64,000 nucleotides of DNA, from the NCBI RefSeq assembly GCF_018860425.1, contig NZ_JAHKPI010000014.1, forward strand, positions 744,329-808,328, written 5' to 3'. The notes beneath the pieces are model-generated. The model was not told where the DNA came from, searched no databases, and worked only from the letters and a program-made list of their open reading frames with translations. Positions 49,435 through 57,885 of this stretch are shown piece after piece. Source of the stretch: Marinobacter sp. F3R08 (GTDB lineage: Bacteria > Pseudomonadota > Gammaproteobacteria > Pseudomonadales > Oleiphilaceae). The number at the start of each line of letters is the position of its first letter. The first letter of the stretch is position 1. The translations under genes were made by a program, and so were the position numbers.

Positions 49435-50343
49435 TCACGCATCCGTGCTGTCTTCCTCATCTTGTGAAACCAGTACGCGGAAGCTCTCGTGTTCGCGCAA
49501 CTGTTCAAAACTCACGTCTACGGAAGCATCGTCGCGGTATGCCTCCGAAATTTCAATAGCTTTCTGCAAGGTGGTCACTGCGTCTTCCCAGCGCCCGATT
49601 TCAGCGTAGGCGCATGCCAACTGATAGTGCGCATGGCCATTTTCCGGTGCAAGTTTCAGTGCTCGCTGGCATAGACTGATAGCCCAGAGCGGTTCCTGCA
49701 TTTCAAGCACCGCGTCGGCCTTGTAACTCAGAGCTTCGACGTCGTCTGGGCGAAGGTCAAGAATCTGGTCATAAGCGGAAATCTTGTTTTGTTGTGAGGT
49801 TTCCTGACTGGCCTTGAGCCACAAGGAATGCACTTCGTTCGTGCGTTCAATCTCGGCCTGGTTCTGGTGGATAATGTCAGACTTCTGCCGCAACTGCTCT
49901 TCAATGGATTCGAGGCGTTTTTCGTACTCGATCACCAGTTCGTTGACCCGTTTTTCGGCCAGACTGGTGAGCTGGTTGCGCATGTCCCGGATGGAGTTCC
50001 ACCCGATGACCACCAGAATCGACGTTGCACCTGCAATCAGGTAAAAGAAATAGGTGACGGTATCGGTTGCGTAAGACATGGTCTTGTCGGCAACAGACAA
50101 CTCCTTATCAACCACCTTCTCGATCAGTTCTGCCCGGGTATTCTGCATCTCCTTGCGCAGTGCCTTGCTTTCCTCCAACAAGTACAATTCGATAAACGGC
50201 GTGTACATGGGCTTTTCGAGGGTCTTGATGCTGTCTTGCAGATTTTCCGCAGTGATGTCCTTTTCAGATCGCAGGTTATCCTGGCCGTAGAGGGTGCCGG
50301 CGAAGGTCATCATGAAGAGCAAGGGTAGAAAATGCTTGATCAT
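49435..50343 (-). CDS. Membrane-anchored TPR protein, function unknown
   Basis: A 302-residue protein. The first 20 residues are a signal-like hydrophobic stretch (KHFLPLLFMMTFAGTLYG); a second membrane segment lies at about 95-115 (VTYFFYLIAGATSILVVIG); then a coiled coil (about 120-175); then at least three TPR-like repeats (about 190-290: DALSYK-like DVEALSYKADAVLEMQ, ENGHAHYQLACAYAEIGRWED). It is probably anchored in the inner membrane with the TPR domain in the cytosol. ATG 50343 is preferred because it places the hydrophobic start correctly. Divergent from a MarR regulator that may control it. Confidence 0.8.
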   Translation of the reverse strand: MIKHFLPLLFMMTFAGTLYGQDNLRSEKDITAENLQDSIKTLEKPMYTPFIELYLLEESKALRKEMQNTRAELIEKVVDKELSVADKTMSYATDTVTYFFYLIAGATSILVVIGWNSIRDMRNQLTSLAEKRVNELVIEYEKRLESIEEQLRQKSDIIHQNQAEIERTNEVHSLWLKASQETSQQNKISAYDQILDLRPDDVEALSYKADAVLEMQEPLWAISLCQRALKLAPENGHAHYQLACAYAEIGRWEDAVTTLQKAIEISEAYRDDASVDVSFEQLREHESFRVLVSQDEEDSTDA

Positions 50344-50508
50344 CGGGCGTATTCCGTCCGTCTGTCGTAAGTGGAATAAGAGCGAAACCTTAGCATAGTG
50401 GGTAACTGAAAAAATGTCGGGGATCGCTTCGGCTTGCAATTCACAGTGCAAAGACCTCTAATAGTTAGGGGTGTAAACAAATTGCCAATGCTTAATCGGA
50501 GTAATGCT

Positions 50509-51009
50509 GTGAGCAGTTATGAAGATGTACTGGTGGCTCTAAGACGGGTGATCCGTGCAACGGATCTTCATTCAAAGCGCCTGAGCAAACATGCTGGATT
50601 GACTGGCCCTCAGCTGTTGATCATGAGAACGATTCGGGCACTTGGTGAAGTGACCATTGGCACCATTGCGGAAAAGGTGAGCCTCAGCCAGGCAACGGTA
50701 ACCACCATCCTCGACCGACTGGAGCACCGCAACCTGGTGTACCGTGTACGCAGCACCCAGGACAAGCGCAAGGTACATGCTCACCTGACGGAGGAAGGTG
50801 CGGATCTCCTGGCCCGGGCGCCGAATCCTTTGCAGGAGGATTTCATTCAGAAATTCCAGAGCCTGGCGGAATGGGAGCAAACCATGATTCTTGCTTCGCT
50901 GCAGCGAGTGGCGAATATGATGGACGCCGACGATATTGATGCGTCGCCAGTGCTGACCGTGGGGTCGGTGCTCAAGGACGATGGCTGGAAGGCGGACGCC
51001 AAATCCTGA
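50509..51009 (+). CDS. MarR-family transcriptional regulator
   Basis: A 166-residue winged-helix regulator. The family core is LTGPQLLIMRTIRALGEV, then the recognition helix region VSLSQATVTTILDRLEHRN and the wing VYRVRSTQDKRKVHAHLTEEG. MarR proteins usually repress a divergent or adjacent gene and respond to small ligands. GTG 50509 is preferred, with CGGAG seven bases upstream; ATG 50488 is in frame but has no site at proper spacing. The divergent TPR gene is the nearest candidate target; I saw no clear palindromic operator. Confidence 0.88.
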   Translation: MSSYEDVLVALRRVIRATDLHSKRLSKHAGLTGPQLLIMRTIRALGEVTIGTIAEKVSLSQATVTTILDRLEHRNLVYRVRSTQDKRKVHAHLTEEGADLLARAPNPLQEDFIQKFQSLAEWEQTMILASLQRVANMMDADDIDASPVLTVGSVLKDDGWKADAKS

Positions 51010-51033
51010 CGATCTGGCATCCGGTTTCTGCCG

Positions 51034-51375
51034 TCATTCCGGCATCTGGGCAGTGATCTCGATGGACTGGTACCAGGCTGCCAGGTCGGCTATCTGCTGA
51101 TCGGTGAGATTCCGGGCGACCACGGACATCATTTCATGTTCCCGCTTACCACTGCGAAAGGCCTTTAACTGGTTCTGGATGTAGATCTGGCTCTCGCCGG
51201 CAAGGTTGGGCGCAATCGGGATTTTGGCAATGCCGTCCAGGCCGTGACAGGTCTTGCACTGGGACGCGAGCTTGCGACCCTCGGCAGGGTTGGCAGCAAA
51301 GGCGGTGGAACAGAGCATCATAAAAGACGTGACGAGCATTGCAGCAAGTACTGCGAGTTTGCTTTTTTTCAACAT
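51034..51375 (-). CDS. Periplasmic c-type cytochrome (class I)
   Basis: A 113-residue cytochrome c. A signal peptide (about 27 residues ending STAFA) precedes the mature protein; the haem-binding CKTCH is near residues 40-44 and the distal Met probably lies in EHEMMSVVARNL. The C-terminal AWYQSIEI helix fits the c553/c4-like group. GGAGAGCC precedes the ATG. It directly follows the sorbosone-type dehydrogenase gene on the same strand (65 bases), so it may accept electrons from it. Confidence 0.92.
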   Translation of the reverse strand: MLKKSKLAVLAAMLVTSFMMLCSTAFAANPAEGRKLASQCKTCHGLDGIAKIPIAPNLAGESQIYIQNQLKAFRSGKREHEMMSVVARNLTDQQIADLAAWYQSIEITAQMPE

Positions 51376-51440
51376 GCAGGCTCTCCGGGCAGCCGGGGAG
51401 CCTGACGCTCCCCGGCACTGAATGGAATCCCGATTCAGGC

Positions 51441-52706
51441 TCAGGAGCCGGAACCGGTATAGGCGATCCGGTAGATGGCACTGGCCAGATCATCAGAGAC
51501 CAGCAGTGAGCCGTCTCTCAGTTGAACCACGTCTACCGGCCGACCCAGATACTCCCCGTTTTCATCCAGCCAGCCTTCCGCGAACGGAACGGTTTCCCCG
51601 GCTACATTGCCCTCTGCGTCCACGGGCGTGAACATGACCCGTGCACCGATTGGCGTGGTCCGGTTCCATGAGCCGTGCTGCGCGGAGAAGATCCCGCCCT
51701 GGTACTTCTTCGGGAACATTTTGCCGGTGTAGAACATCATCCCCAGGTCCGCGGCGTGAGCTACCGTTTCTGATACCGGGAAGACAACTTCGACGGGAAC
51801 GTCTTCACCTTTGTATTCATTGGTGCGGACATCGCCACCACCATACCAGGGATGACCGAAGTGCTGGCCCATGGCGGTTTGCCGGTTAATTTCACCCGGT
51901 GGCGTGTCATCTCCCATGCCGTCGACCTGATTGTCGGTGAACCAGAGCTCACCCGTGGTGGGGTTGAAATCGTGGCCGACAGAGTTCCGGATGCCCCGGG
52001 TGTAAACTTCCCGTTCGGTACCATCCTGGTTCATCCGGATCATGCCGCCGATGCCCCATTCATTGAACGTGTCCAGGTGCTTCGCCGGTGCCACATTGAA
52101 CGGCTGGCCCAGGGAGATATAAAGCTTGCCGTCCGGACCGATATCGCAGACCCGCGCGGTGTGGTTGTAACTGACGAATTCTTCAGGAATCAGCTTGCCC
52201 TGGGGGACGACTTCGGACGCCACCACATCGCCGCTTTCATAGAAAAACTCGGCGGCCGGGTACGCCAGAACCCGGTTCTGCTCTGCAATGTAGAGGACGC
52301 CGTCCGGAGAGAAGCAAGGGCCATTGGGAATAGCCTTGGGCAGGGAGGGTGCGAAGTTTTTGACCTCGTCGGCTACCCGGTCTTTGTCGCGGTCAGTCAC
52401 CGCCCAGACTTCGGTCTTCCGGGTGCCAACAAAGGTCACCACGCCCTGTGGGCCGACCGCCATGTGGCGCGCATCCGGAACCAGGGCATACAGACTGATT
52501 TCAAAGCCTTCGGGGAGCCGGATTGTCTCCAGGGTTTTGCGGATGGCGTCCGCACTGTTGGTGTTCTGATCGATGACCGTGAACTCGGCATTTCCCGTGA
52601 CCTGAAAATTGCCCAGTTTTTCCAATGTTTCATTGGACTGGCTGTTGGCGTAAGGAACGATAGACAGGCCGGCGGCCACACAGAGAATTGAGGCTTTCTT
52701 GTTCAT
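51441..52706 (-). CDS. Soluble glucose/sorbosone dehydrogenase-family protein, PQQ-type
   Basis: A 421-residue secreted beta-propeller. A signal peptide (SILCVAAGLSIVPYANS) opens it; the family blocks are EGFEISLYALVPDARHMAVG, RDKDRVADEVKNF, NHTARVCDIGPDGKLYISLG, EVYTRGIRNSVGHDFNPTTG and HGSWNRTTPIGARV. Homologues oxidise sugars or sorbosone with PQQ in the periplasm, but many members have unknown substrates. GAGAGTGG precedes the ATG. The cytochrome c gene follows on the same strand. Confidence 0.88.
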   Translation of the reverse strand: MNKKASILCVAAGLSIVPYANSQSNETLEKLGNFQVTGNAEFTVIDQNTNSADAIRKTLETIRLPEGFEISLYALVPDARHMAVGPQGVVTFVGTRKTEVWAVTDRDKDRVADEVKNFAPSLPKAIPNGPCFSPDGVLYIAEQNRVLAYPAAEFFYESGDVVASEVVPQGKLIPEEFVSYNHTARVCDIGPDGKLYISLGQPFNVAPAKHLDTFNEWGIGGMIRMNQDGTEREVYTRGIRNSVGHDFNPTTGELWFTDNQVDGMGDDTPPGEINRQTAMGQHFGHPWYGGGDVRTNEYKGEDVPVEVVFPVSETVAHAADLGMMFYTGKMFPKKYQGGIFSAQHGSWNRTTPIGARVMFTPVDAEGNVAGETVPFAEGWLDENGEYLGRPVDVVQLRDGSLLVSDDLASAIYRIAYTGSGS

Positions 52707-52851
52707 TGTTTTACCACTCTCTCTTTACCGATGAGTAGGGTGCCGGCAGCTTTTCACCACCGATCGCTTACTTTTTGAGCAAAGCAAGACCGAGTAAAGA
52801 CAATGAACCAGAAAGCGTCAATGTCGCTGCTGACTGGTTGGACCAGTTATT

Positions 52852-55317
52852 TCAATGGACGCTGGATCCTTTCCTGGGCTTGTTGCCAAAGCACACCTGA
52901 AATACATCGCTGTAATGTTTGGCAAAATTCACTGACAGTCCATCCTTCAGATAGTCCGGCAGCTCTTCATAGTCGCCCCGGTTAGCCTCCGGGAGGATAA
53001 GGTTGCCGATCTTTTGCCGCCTTGCCGCAATGACCTTCTCACGAATACCGCCTACAGGCAGCACCTGGCCGGTCAGCGTAAGTTCACCGGTCATGGCAAT
53101 GTTCTGTTGTGGTGCCTCCCTGCGGGCGATGGAGAGCAGCGCGGTCGCCATGGTGACGCCGGCACTGGGGCCATCCTTGGGCGTGGCCCCTTCCGGAACG
53201 TGCAGATGTATAAAGGACCGGTCGAAAAACGTCGGATCGCCTTTGAATCGTTTGAGATTGGATGACACATAGCTGTAGGCGATGTCGGCGGACTCCTTCA
53301 TGACATCCCCCAGCTGACCGGTCAGTTTGAAGCCGCGCTGGGAACTGTGAATTCTGGATGCCTCTATACTCAGGGTGGCACCGCCCATGGCAGTCCACGC
53401 CAGGCCGGTCACGACCCCGGTGCCTTTGAGGGATTTTTCTTTCTTGAACGAAGGCTGGCCCAGGTAGCTCTGAAGATCCGAGACGCCCACCTTCACCGGC
53501 TGGTCCGGATTCTCCAGCAGCTTTACGATGCCCTTGCGGAGAATCTTGTGCAGCAGTTTTTCCAGGCTCCGCACGCCGGCCTCGCGGGCATAGCCTTCGA
53601 TAACCTGTTTGATGGCTGCGTCGGTGATGTTGAACTGTTTTTTCAGTAACCCCGTCCGCTTCAGCAATCTGGGTAGCAGGTAGTGCTTGGCAATGGCCAG
53701 TTTTTCCTCGGCAATGTAACCGGACAGGCGGATCACATCCATGCGGTCGAGGAGCGGGCGCGGGATGGTGTCCAGCTGGTTGGCCGTGCAGATGAACAGG
53801 ACCTTGGACAAGTCCATGCGAACATCCAGGTAATGGTCCAGGAAATCCCGGTTCTGTTCCGGATCCAGCGTCTCCAGCAGAGCGGATGCCGGGTCACCCT
53901 GGAATGAGGCGCCGATCTTGTCGATTTCATCCAGCATGATCACCGGGTTCGCCACCTTCGAATCCTTCAGAGCCTGGACAAACTTGCCTGGCATGGCGCC
54001 GATGTAGGTGCGGCGATGGCCCTTGATTTCAGCTTCGTCCCGCATGCCGCCGACGCTGAACCGGTAGAATTGTCGTCCCAGTGCATCTGCCACAGAGTGG
54101 CCGATAGAGGTTTTACCTACCCCTGGCGGGCCCACCAGCAACAGGATGGAGCCGCTGACCTCACCTTTGAATGTGCCTTCGGCCAGAAACTCGATAATGC
54201 GGTCTTTGACGTCGTCCAGGCCGTCGTGATCCCGATCCAGAATTCGTCGGGCTTCGGCCAGATCGAAGTGGTCTTCGGAGTGAATGCCCCAGGGTACCTG
54301 GGTCAGCCAGTCCAGGTAATTGCGGGTGACACCATATTCCGGCGAACCCTGTTCCAGAACCTGAAGTTTTTCGACTTCATCCCGGAATCGCTCCTCAACG
54401 GCTTCGGGCGGATTGAGCCGGGTCATACGCTCCTGAAACCGCTCCACATCGGCGGTCTTGTCGTCTTTGGCCATGCCGAGCTCGCGTTGGATGACCTTGA
54501 GCTGCTCCTTCAGAAAGAATTCGCGCTGATGTTTCTGGACCTTGGCGTTGACCTCTTCGCTGATCTCCGACTGCAGCCGTGCCACTTCCTGTTCCTTGCG
54601 CATCAGCAGCAGGACTTTTTCCATTCGGCGAAGCAGAGGCACCGTGTCCAGCACATCCTGAAGCTCTTTGCCGGGAGCGCTGGTCATGGAAGCGCCGAAA
54701 TCGGCCAGGGGTGAGCTGTCATCCGGACCGAAGCGGGACAGGTACTGTTTCACCTCTTCGCCATAGAGCGGATTGGTGCGCAGCAGTTCCTTGATGGCAC
54801 TGATAATGGCAAGCGTATAGGCCTTGAGTTCGTCTGCCTCTTCCTCGGGTTCGGTCGGGTATTCCACTTCCACCAGGTACGGCGGTTTGCGACGCAGCCA
54901 CTGGACAATCCGGAAGCGCTGAAGGCCCTGGGCAATAAACTGGACTTTGCCACTCTCGTTCTGGGCGTGATGCACGCGAACGGCGCAGCCGGTTACCTCC
55001 AGCTGATCACTGGTGGGGATGCCGTCTTCGGTATCCGGAGTATCAACGAAGCAGATACCCATCACCTTGTGGTCGGTCTCGCCGACCCGCTTGAGCGTTT
55101 CCTGCCACGGGCTCTGGTTGACCACCACCGGCTGCACCTGGGCCGGGAAGAAAGGGCGGTTTGAAACCGGCAGCACATACATGCGCTGTGGCATCATCTG
55201 CTGGGGCAAGGCGAGATTCTTGCTGTGTTCGTCCTTGCCGATGTATTCGGTCACGTCCTCTTCGAATTCCTCTAGTGAATCGGTGTGCGTCTCATCATTC
55301 ATACCGCGAGTATCCAT
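52852..55317 (-). CDS. lon: ATP-dependent Lon-type protease
   Basis: An 821-residue Lon. The N-terminal domain starts with an acidic extension and then LPVSNRPFFPAQVQPVVV; Walker A GPPGVGKT is at 396-403, Walker B follows in VIMLDEIDKIG, and the catalytic dyad is Ser718 in DGPSAGVTM and Lys761 in REKVIAARR (43 residues apart, as in E. coli). The NRPFFPAQ start resembles the second Lon of Pseudomonas (AsrA type) rather than the clpX-linked Lon, and clpX is not nearby. An ATG at 55302 is also possible. Divergent from cnoX. Confidence 0.94.
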   Translation of the reverse strand: MDTRGMNDETHTDSLEEFEEDVTEYIGKDEHSKNLALPQQMMPQRMYVLPVSNRPFFPAQVQPVVVNQSPWQETLKRVGETDHKVMGICFVDTPDTEDGIPTSDQLEVTGCAVRVHHAQNESGKVQFIAQGLQRFRIVQWLRRKPPYLVEVEYPTEPEEEADELKAYTLAIISAIKELLRTNPLYGEEVKQYLSRFGPDDSSPLADFGASMTSAPGKELQDVLDTVPLLRRMEKVLLLMRKEQEVARLQSEISEEVNAKVQKHQREFFLKEQLKVIQRELGMAKDDKTADVERFQERMTRLNPPEAVEERFRDEVEKLQVLEQGSPEYGVTRNYLDWLTQVPWGIHSEDHFDLAEARRILDRDHDGLDDVKDRIIEFLAEGTFKGEVSGSILLLVGPPGVGKTSIGHSVADALGRQFYRFSVGGMRDEAEIKGHRRTYIGAMPGKFVQALKDSKVANPVIMLDEIDKIGASFQGDPASALLETLDPEQNRDFLDHYLDVRMDLSKVLFICTANQLDTIPRPLLDRMDVIRLSGYIAEEKLAIAKHYLLPRLLKRTGLLKKQFNITDAAIKQVIEGYAREAGVRSLEKLLHKILRKGIVKLLENPDQPVKVGVSDLQSYLGQPSFKKEKSLKGTGVVTGLAWTAMGGATLSIEASRIHSSQRGFKLTGQLGDVMKESADIAYSYVSSNLKRFKGDPTFFDRSFIHLHVPEGATPKDGPSAGVTMATALLSIARREAPQQNIAMTGELTLTGQVLPVGGIREKVIAARRQKIGNLILPEANRGDYEELPDYLKDGLSVNFAKHYSDVFQVCFGNKPRKGSSVH

Positions 55318-55404
55318 CCGGAAAGGTTGCGAGTCAGTCCGGGACGGGGTTTGCCAGCCGGCCCGGAACAGTGATTAATAGCTATGTAACGCCAGATGTG
55401 GTGA

Positions 55405-55411
55405 TTTCAAG
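55405..55411 (-). promoter_or_regulatory. Possible sigma-32 -35 element for lon
   Basis: On the minus strand CTTGAAA is a perfect sigma-32 -35 hexamer-plus, but the downstream -10 (TTACATAG about 14-16 bases on) is a poor match, so only a weak or mixed promoter is suggested. Confidence 0.35.
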
Positions 55412-55434
55412 GAGCTGGCTTTGGTCAGTGGCTG

Positions 55435-55462
55435 CTTGATTTTCCGGGATGCGGCCCCATGT
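55435..55462 (+). promoter_or_regulatory. Sigma-32-like promoter for cnoX
   Basis: CTTGATT (55435-55441) and CCCCATGT (55455-55462) are 13 bases apart. The -10 matches CCCCATNT perfectly; the -35 differs at two positions. It lies 47 bases before the cnoX start. Confidence 0.72.
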
Positions 55463-55509
55463 CCCCTGACAGTCCGTAACGATTCATTCGACTTTTTCAG
55501 GTGTCCTGC

Positions 55510-56373
55510 ATGAGCAACTCTCCCTATATCTTCGAAGCCACCATGGAAAACTTCCAGCAGAAAGTAATGGAAGCCTCTGCAAGTACGCCCATTCTGGTGG
55601 ATGTCTGGGCCGAGTGGTGCGCGCCCTGCAAGCAGCTGATGCCTATGCTGGAGAAGCTGGCGGAGGATTATCAGGGTGCTTTCATGCTGGCCAAAGTCAA
55701 CGCCGATGAGCAGGAGCAGCTTACCTCCAGTCTTGGTGTGCGCAGCCTGCCCACGGTGATTCTGGTCAAGGACGGCCAGGCAGTGGACGGCTTCAATGGG
55801 GCTCTTCCGGAAAGCGAAATCCGGAAGGTTCTGGACAAGCATGTGGAGGCGCCGAAGGAAGATCCCTACGACAAAGCCCACCGGATCTGGGAAGAGGGTG
55901 ACGTTGAAGGGGCGCTGGCGATCCTGTCCGAGATGAATCAGGAAGACCCGGAAAACCTGAAGGTGTTGATTGACCTGGCCCAGCTAAAAGCGGAAATGGG
56001 CGATCTTGAAACGGCAGAAAAAGTCCTTGAAAGTCTGCCTCCGGAAGAGAAGATGCAACACCAGGCCAAGCAACTGGCTGCCCGGGTGAAGTTTCTCAAG
56101 CAGTCCGCCGAACTACCGCCCATCAAGGATCTTGAGATGGCTCTGGAGCAGGATCCGAAAGATCCGAACGCACTGCACCAGTTGGCGCTTCATCACGTAC
56201 TGCAGGAGAATAACGCTGAGGCCATGGATCTGTTGATTCGCCTGATGCGGGTAGACAGTAAATACAAGGATGAGGTGGCCAAGACAACATTGGTTGAGTT
56301 GTTCGACAAGCTGGGCAACAACAACCCGGATGTACGGACCTATCGCCGGAAGCTCTATACCCTGATGCACTGA
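55510..56373 (+). CDS. cnoX: Chaperedoxin/co-chaperone CnoX (YbbN), thioredoxin plus TPR
   Basis: A 287-residue protein: a thioredoxin domain at about 1-110 with active-site WCAPC (Cys37 and Cys40), then TPR-like helices to the end (for example EDPENLKVLIDLAQLKAEMG, ALHQLALHHVLQENNAEA). CnoX holds unfolded proteins during oxidative or heat stress and passes them to GroEL/DnaK. E. coli CnoX has lost its redox Cys pair, whereas this one keeps CxxC as in Caulobacter CnoX. ATG 55510 is preferred, with CAGGTG upstream. Divergent from lon. Confidence 0.92.
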   Translation: MSNSPYIFEATMENFQQKVMEASASTPILVDVWAEWCAPCKQLMPMLEKLAEDYQGAFMLAKVNADEQEQLTSSLGVRSLPTVILVKDGQAVDGFNGALPESEIRKVLDKHVEAPKEDPYDKAHRIWEEGDVEGALAILSEMNQEDPENLKVLIDLAQLKAEMGDLETAEKVLESLPPEEKMQHQAKQLAARVKFLKQSAELPPIKDLEMALEQDPKDPNALHQLALHHVLQENNAEAMDLLIRLMRVDSKYKDEVAKTTLVELFDKLGNNNPDVRTYRRKLYTLMH

Positions 56374-56427
56374 CTGGTGGTTGGGGAGAGCGACGAAAAT
56401 CGGCGTCAGATGAAAGGATGCGTCTGA

Positions 56428-56457
56428 TCCTGCGGCCCCGTTTGATGGGGCGCAGGA
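56428..56457. terminator. Hairpin between cnoX and the aminomutase gene
   Basis: TCCTGCG with CCCC and their complements form an 11-base-pair stem (one bulged G) between converging genes. No long U-tract is present, so it may only help termination in both directions. Confidence 0.5.
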
Positions 56458-56470
56458 CCAGTGTATGGGG

Positions 56471-57835
56471 CTAGCCGTTGCCCCTTTGCATTTTCGCGTA
56501 CTCGTCCTCAAAGAAGAACTTTTCCTCTCCGAACGCGGGTTCCAGCTCGTGCAGCCAGGTTGCCGTGTCACTGTATTTGGCAAAGAAGGGGCGCTGTACC
56601 CAGTCTGGGTTGCGGCCTTGCAGGAAGCGCAGAACAAAGACCTTCTCGCCGTGAATTTCAGTGATACCCTGAATCTCCACCTTGCCAGGGCCGGCGCTCA
56701 TGGAGGGGCCGCGAGCGGTGCGTGCCAGACCGGACACCTGCTTCATGGCTTCGCGATAGATCTGGAAGGCTTCGGCCAGAGGCACTTCGAAGTAGTTCTT
56801 GGCGCCGGTGTCCCGCTCTACAAACATGTAGTAGGGAATGATCCCCAGCTGCACTTCTTTTTTCCAGAGCCTGGCCCAGGCATCGGCATCGTCGTTGACG
56901 TGCTTGATCAGCGGGCCCTGGGCGCGTATCTCGGCACCAGTGGCGCGAATGCGGCGGATGGCTTCTTCGGCGATCTCAGTGGTGATCTCCTGCCAATGGT
57001 TGTAGTGCGCCATGATAGCCACGTGCTTGCCGGCATCGACCAGTCGGGCGAACAGGTCGATCAGATCATCCGCGTCCTTGTCCGTAACGAAGCGGTACGG
57101 CCAGAAAGTGAGGGCTTTGGTGCCAATCCGGATGGTCTGGATATGGTCGAACTCCGGCTGTAGAAGTGGCTCCAGGTACTGCACCAGGTTCTTCGTCTTC
57201 ATGACCATGGGATCGCCGCCGGTAACCAGCAGGTCAGAAACCTCGGTGTGTTCACGCAGGTAGCCGTGGAGTTTCTCGGCTTCGGTGCTGGACATTTTCA
57301 GGTCTTTGTCGCCAACAAACTGTGCCCAGCGGAAACAGAAGGTGCAGTAGGAGTGGCAGGTCTGGCCCTGGGCAGGGAAGAACAGCACGGTTTCACGGTA
57401 TTTGTGCTGAACACCGTCCAGGACTTCACCGTCCAGCTCCGGCATGTTCATTTCCATCTGGCCCGCCGGGTGGGGGTTCAGATCGTCACGGATTTCCTTG
57501 GCAACGGCCTGGATTTCCTTCTTCTCGGCACCGTCCCGGTGCAGCTTTGCCATGCGTTCGTAATGCTCTTCTTTCAACATGCCCTTCTGAGGGAAGACAA
57601 GTTGATAGATCGGGTCGTTTGGTACTTTGTCCCAGTTGATCAGTTCGTTGATCACGTATTCGTTGACCCGGAACGGTAGCACGCTGGCGACCACTTTCAT
57701 TTCAAACAGGGTTTCTTCTGGAAGACTCTGAATGACATCGATTTTATCGAGCTGGCGGTCTGTGTAGACCTGGAAGCGCCGTTCCTCGAACTCGGTAGTC
57801 GGAATCCGGTTCGGAAAGGTGACGATGGAGTTCAT
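56471..57835 (-). CDS. KamA-family radical SAM aminomutase (lysine 2,3-aminomutase-like, substrate uncertain)
   Basis: A 454-residue radical SAM/PLP enzyme. The cluster-binding CxxxCxxC is C160-C164-C167 (QTCHSYCTFCF), the SAM-binding GGD is in LLVTGGDPM, and the PLP lysine is probably Lys385 in SAGPGKVEI. The canonical lysine-contacting Asp pair of clostridial LAM (Asp293, Asp330) appears to be Arg341 and Ser378 here by my alignment from memory, which would argue against lysine and for an acidic substrate. No beta-lysine acetyltransferase (ablB) is adjacent. AGAGGG precedes the ATG. A palindrome lies in its leader. Confidence 0.87.
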   Translation of the reverse strand: MNSIVTFPNRIPTTEFEERRFQVYTDRQLDKIDVIQSLPEETLFEMKVVASVLPFRVNEYVINELINWDKVPNDPIYQLVFPQKGMLKEEHYERMAKLHRDGAEKKEIQAVAKEIRDDLNPHPAGQMEMNMPELDGEVLDGVQHKYRETVLFFPAQGQTCHSYCTFCFRWAQFVGDKDLKMSSTEAEKLHGYLREHTEVSDLLVTGGDPMVMKTKNLVQYLEPLLQPEFDHIQTIRIGTKALTFWPYRFVTDKDADDLIDLFARLVDAGKHVAIMAHYNHWQEITTEIAEEAIRRIRATGAEIRAQGPLIKHVNDDADAWARLWKKEVQLGIIPYYMFVERDTGAKNYFEVPLAEAFQIYREAMKQVSGLARTARGPSMSAGPGKVEIQGITEIHGEKVFVLRFLQGRNPDWVQRPFFAKYSDTATWLHELEPAFGEEKFFFEDEYAKMQRGNG

Positions 57836-57864
57836 AGATCGCCCTCTGTTGTTGTCAATGACGG

Positions 57865-57885
57865 AAAAGTGGTCGTACCACTTTT
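57865..57885. promoter_or_regulatory. Palindrome in the aminomutase leader (candidate GntR-type operator or hairpin)
   Basis: AAAAGTGGT and its exact complement are separated by CGT. The core is TGGT-N3-ACCA, the shape of FadR-subfamily (PdhR/LldR-like) operators, and it lies 30 bases from the aminomutase ATG. It could equally form an mRNA hairpin. Confidence 0.55.

Noticed and set aside
52833..52847. ACTGGT-TGG-ACCAGT, a second TGGT-N3-ACCA site near the end of lon
   Set aside because: The eight fixed bases are expected about once in 64 kb by chance and the arms are only six bases.
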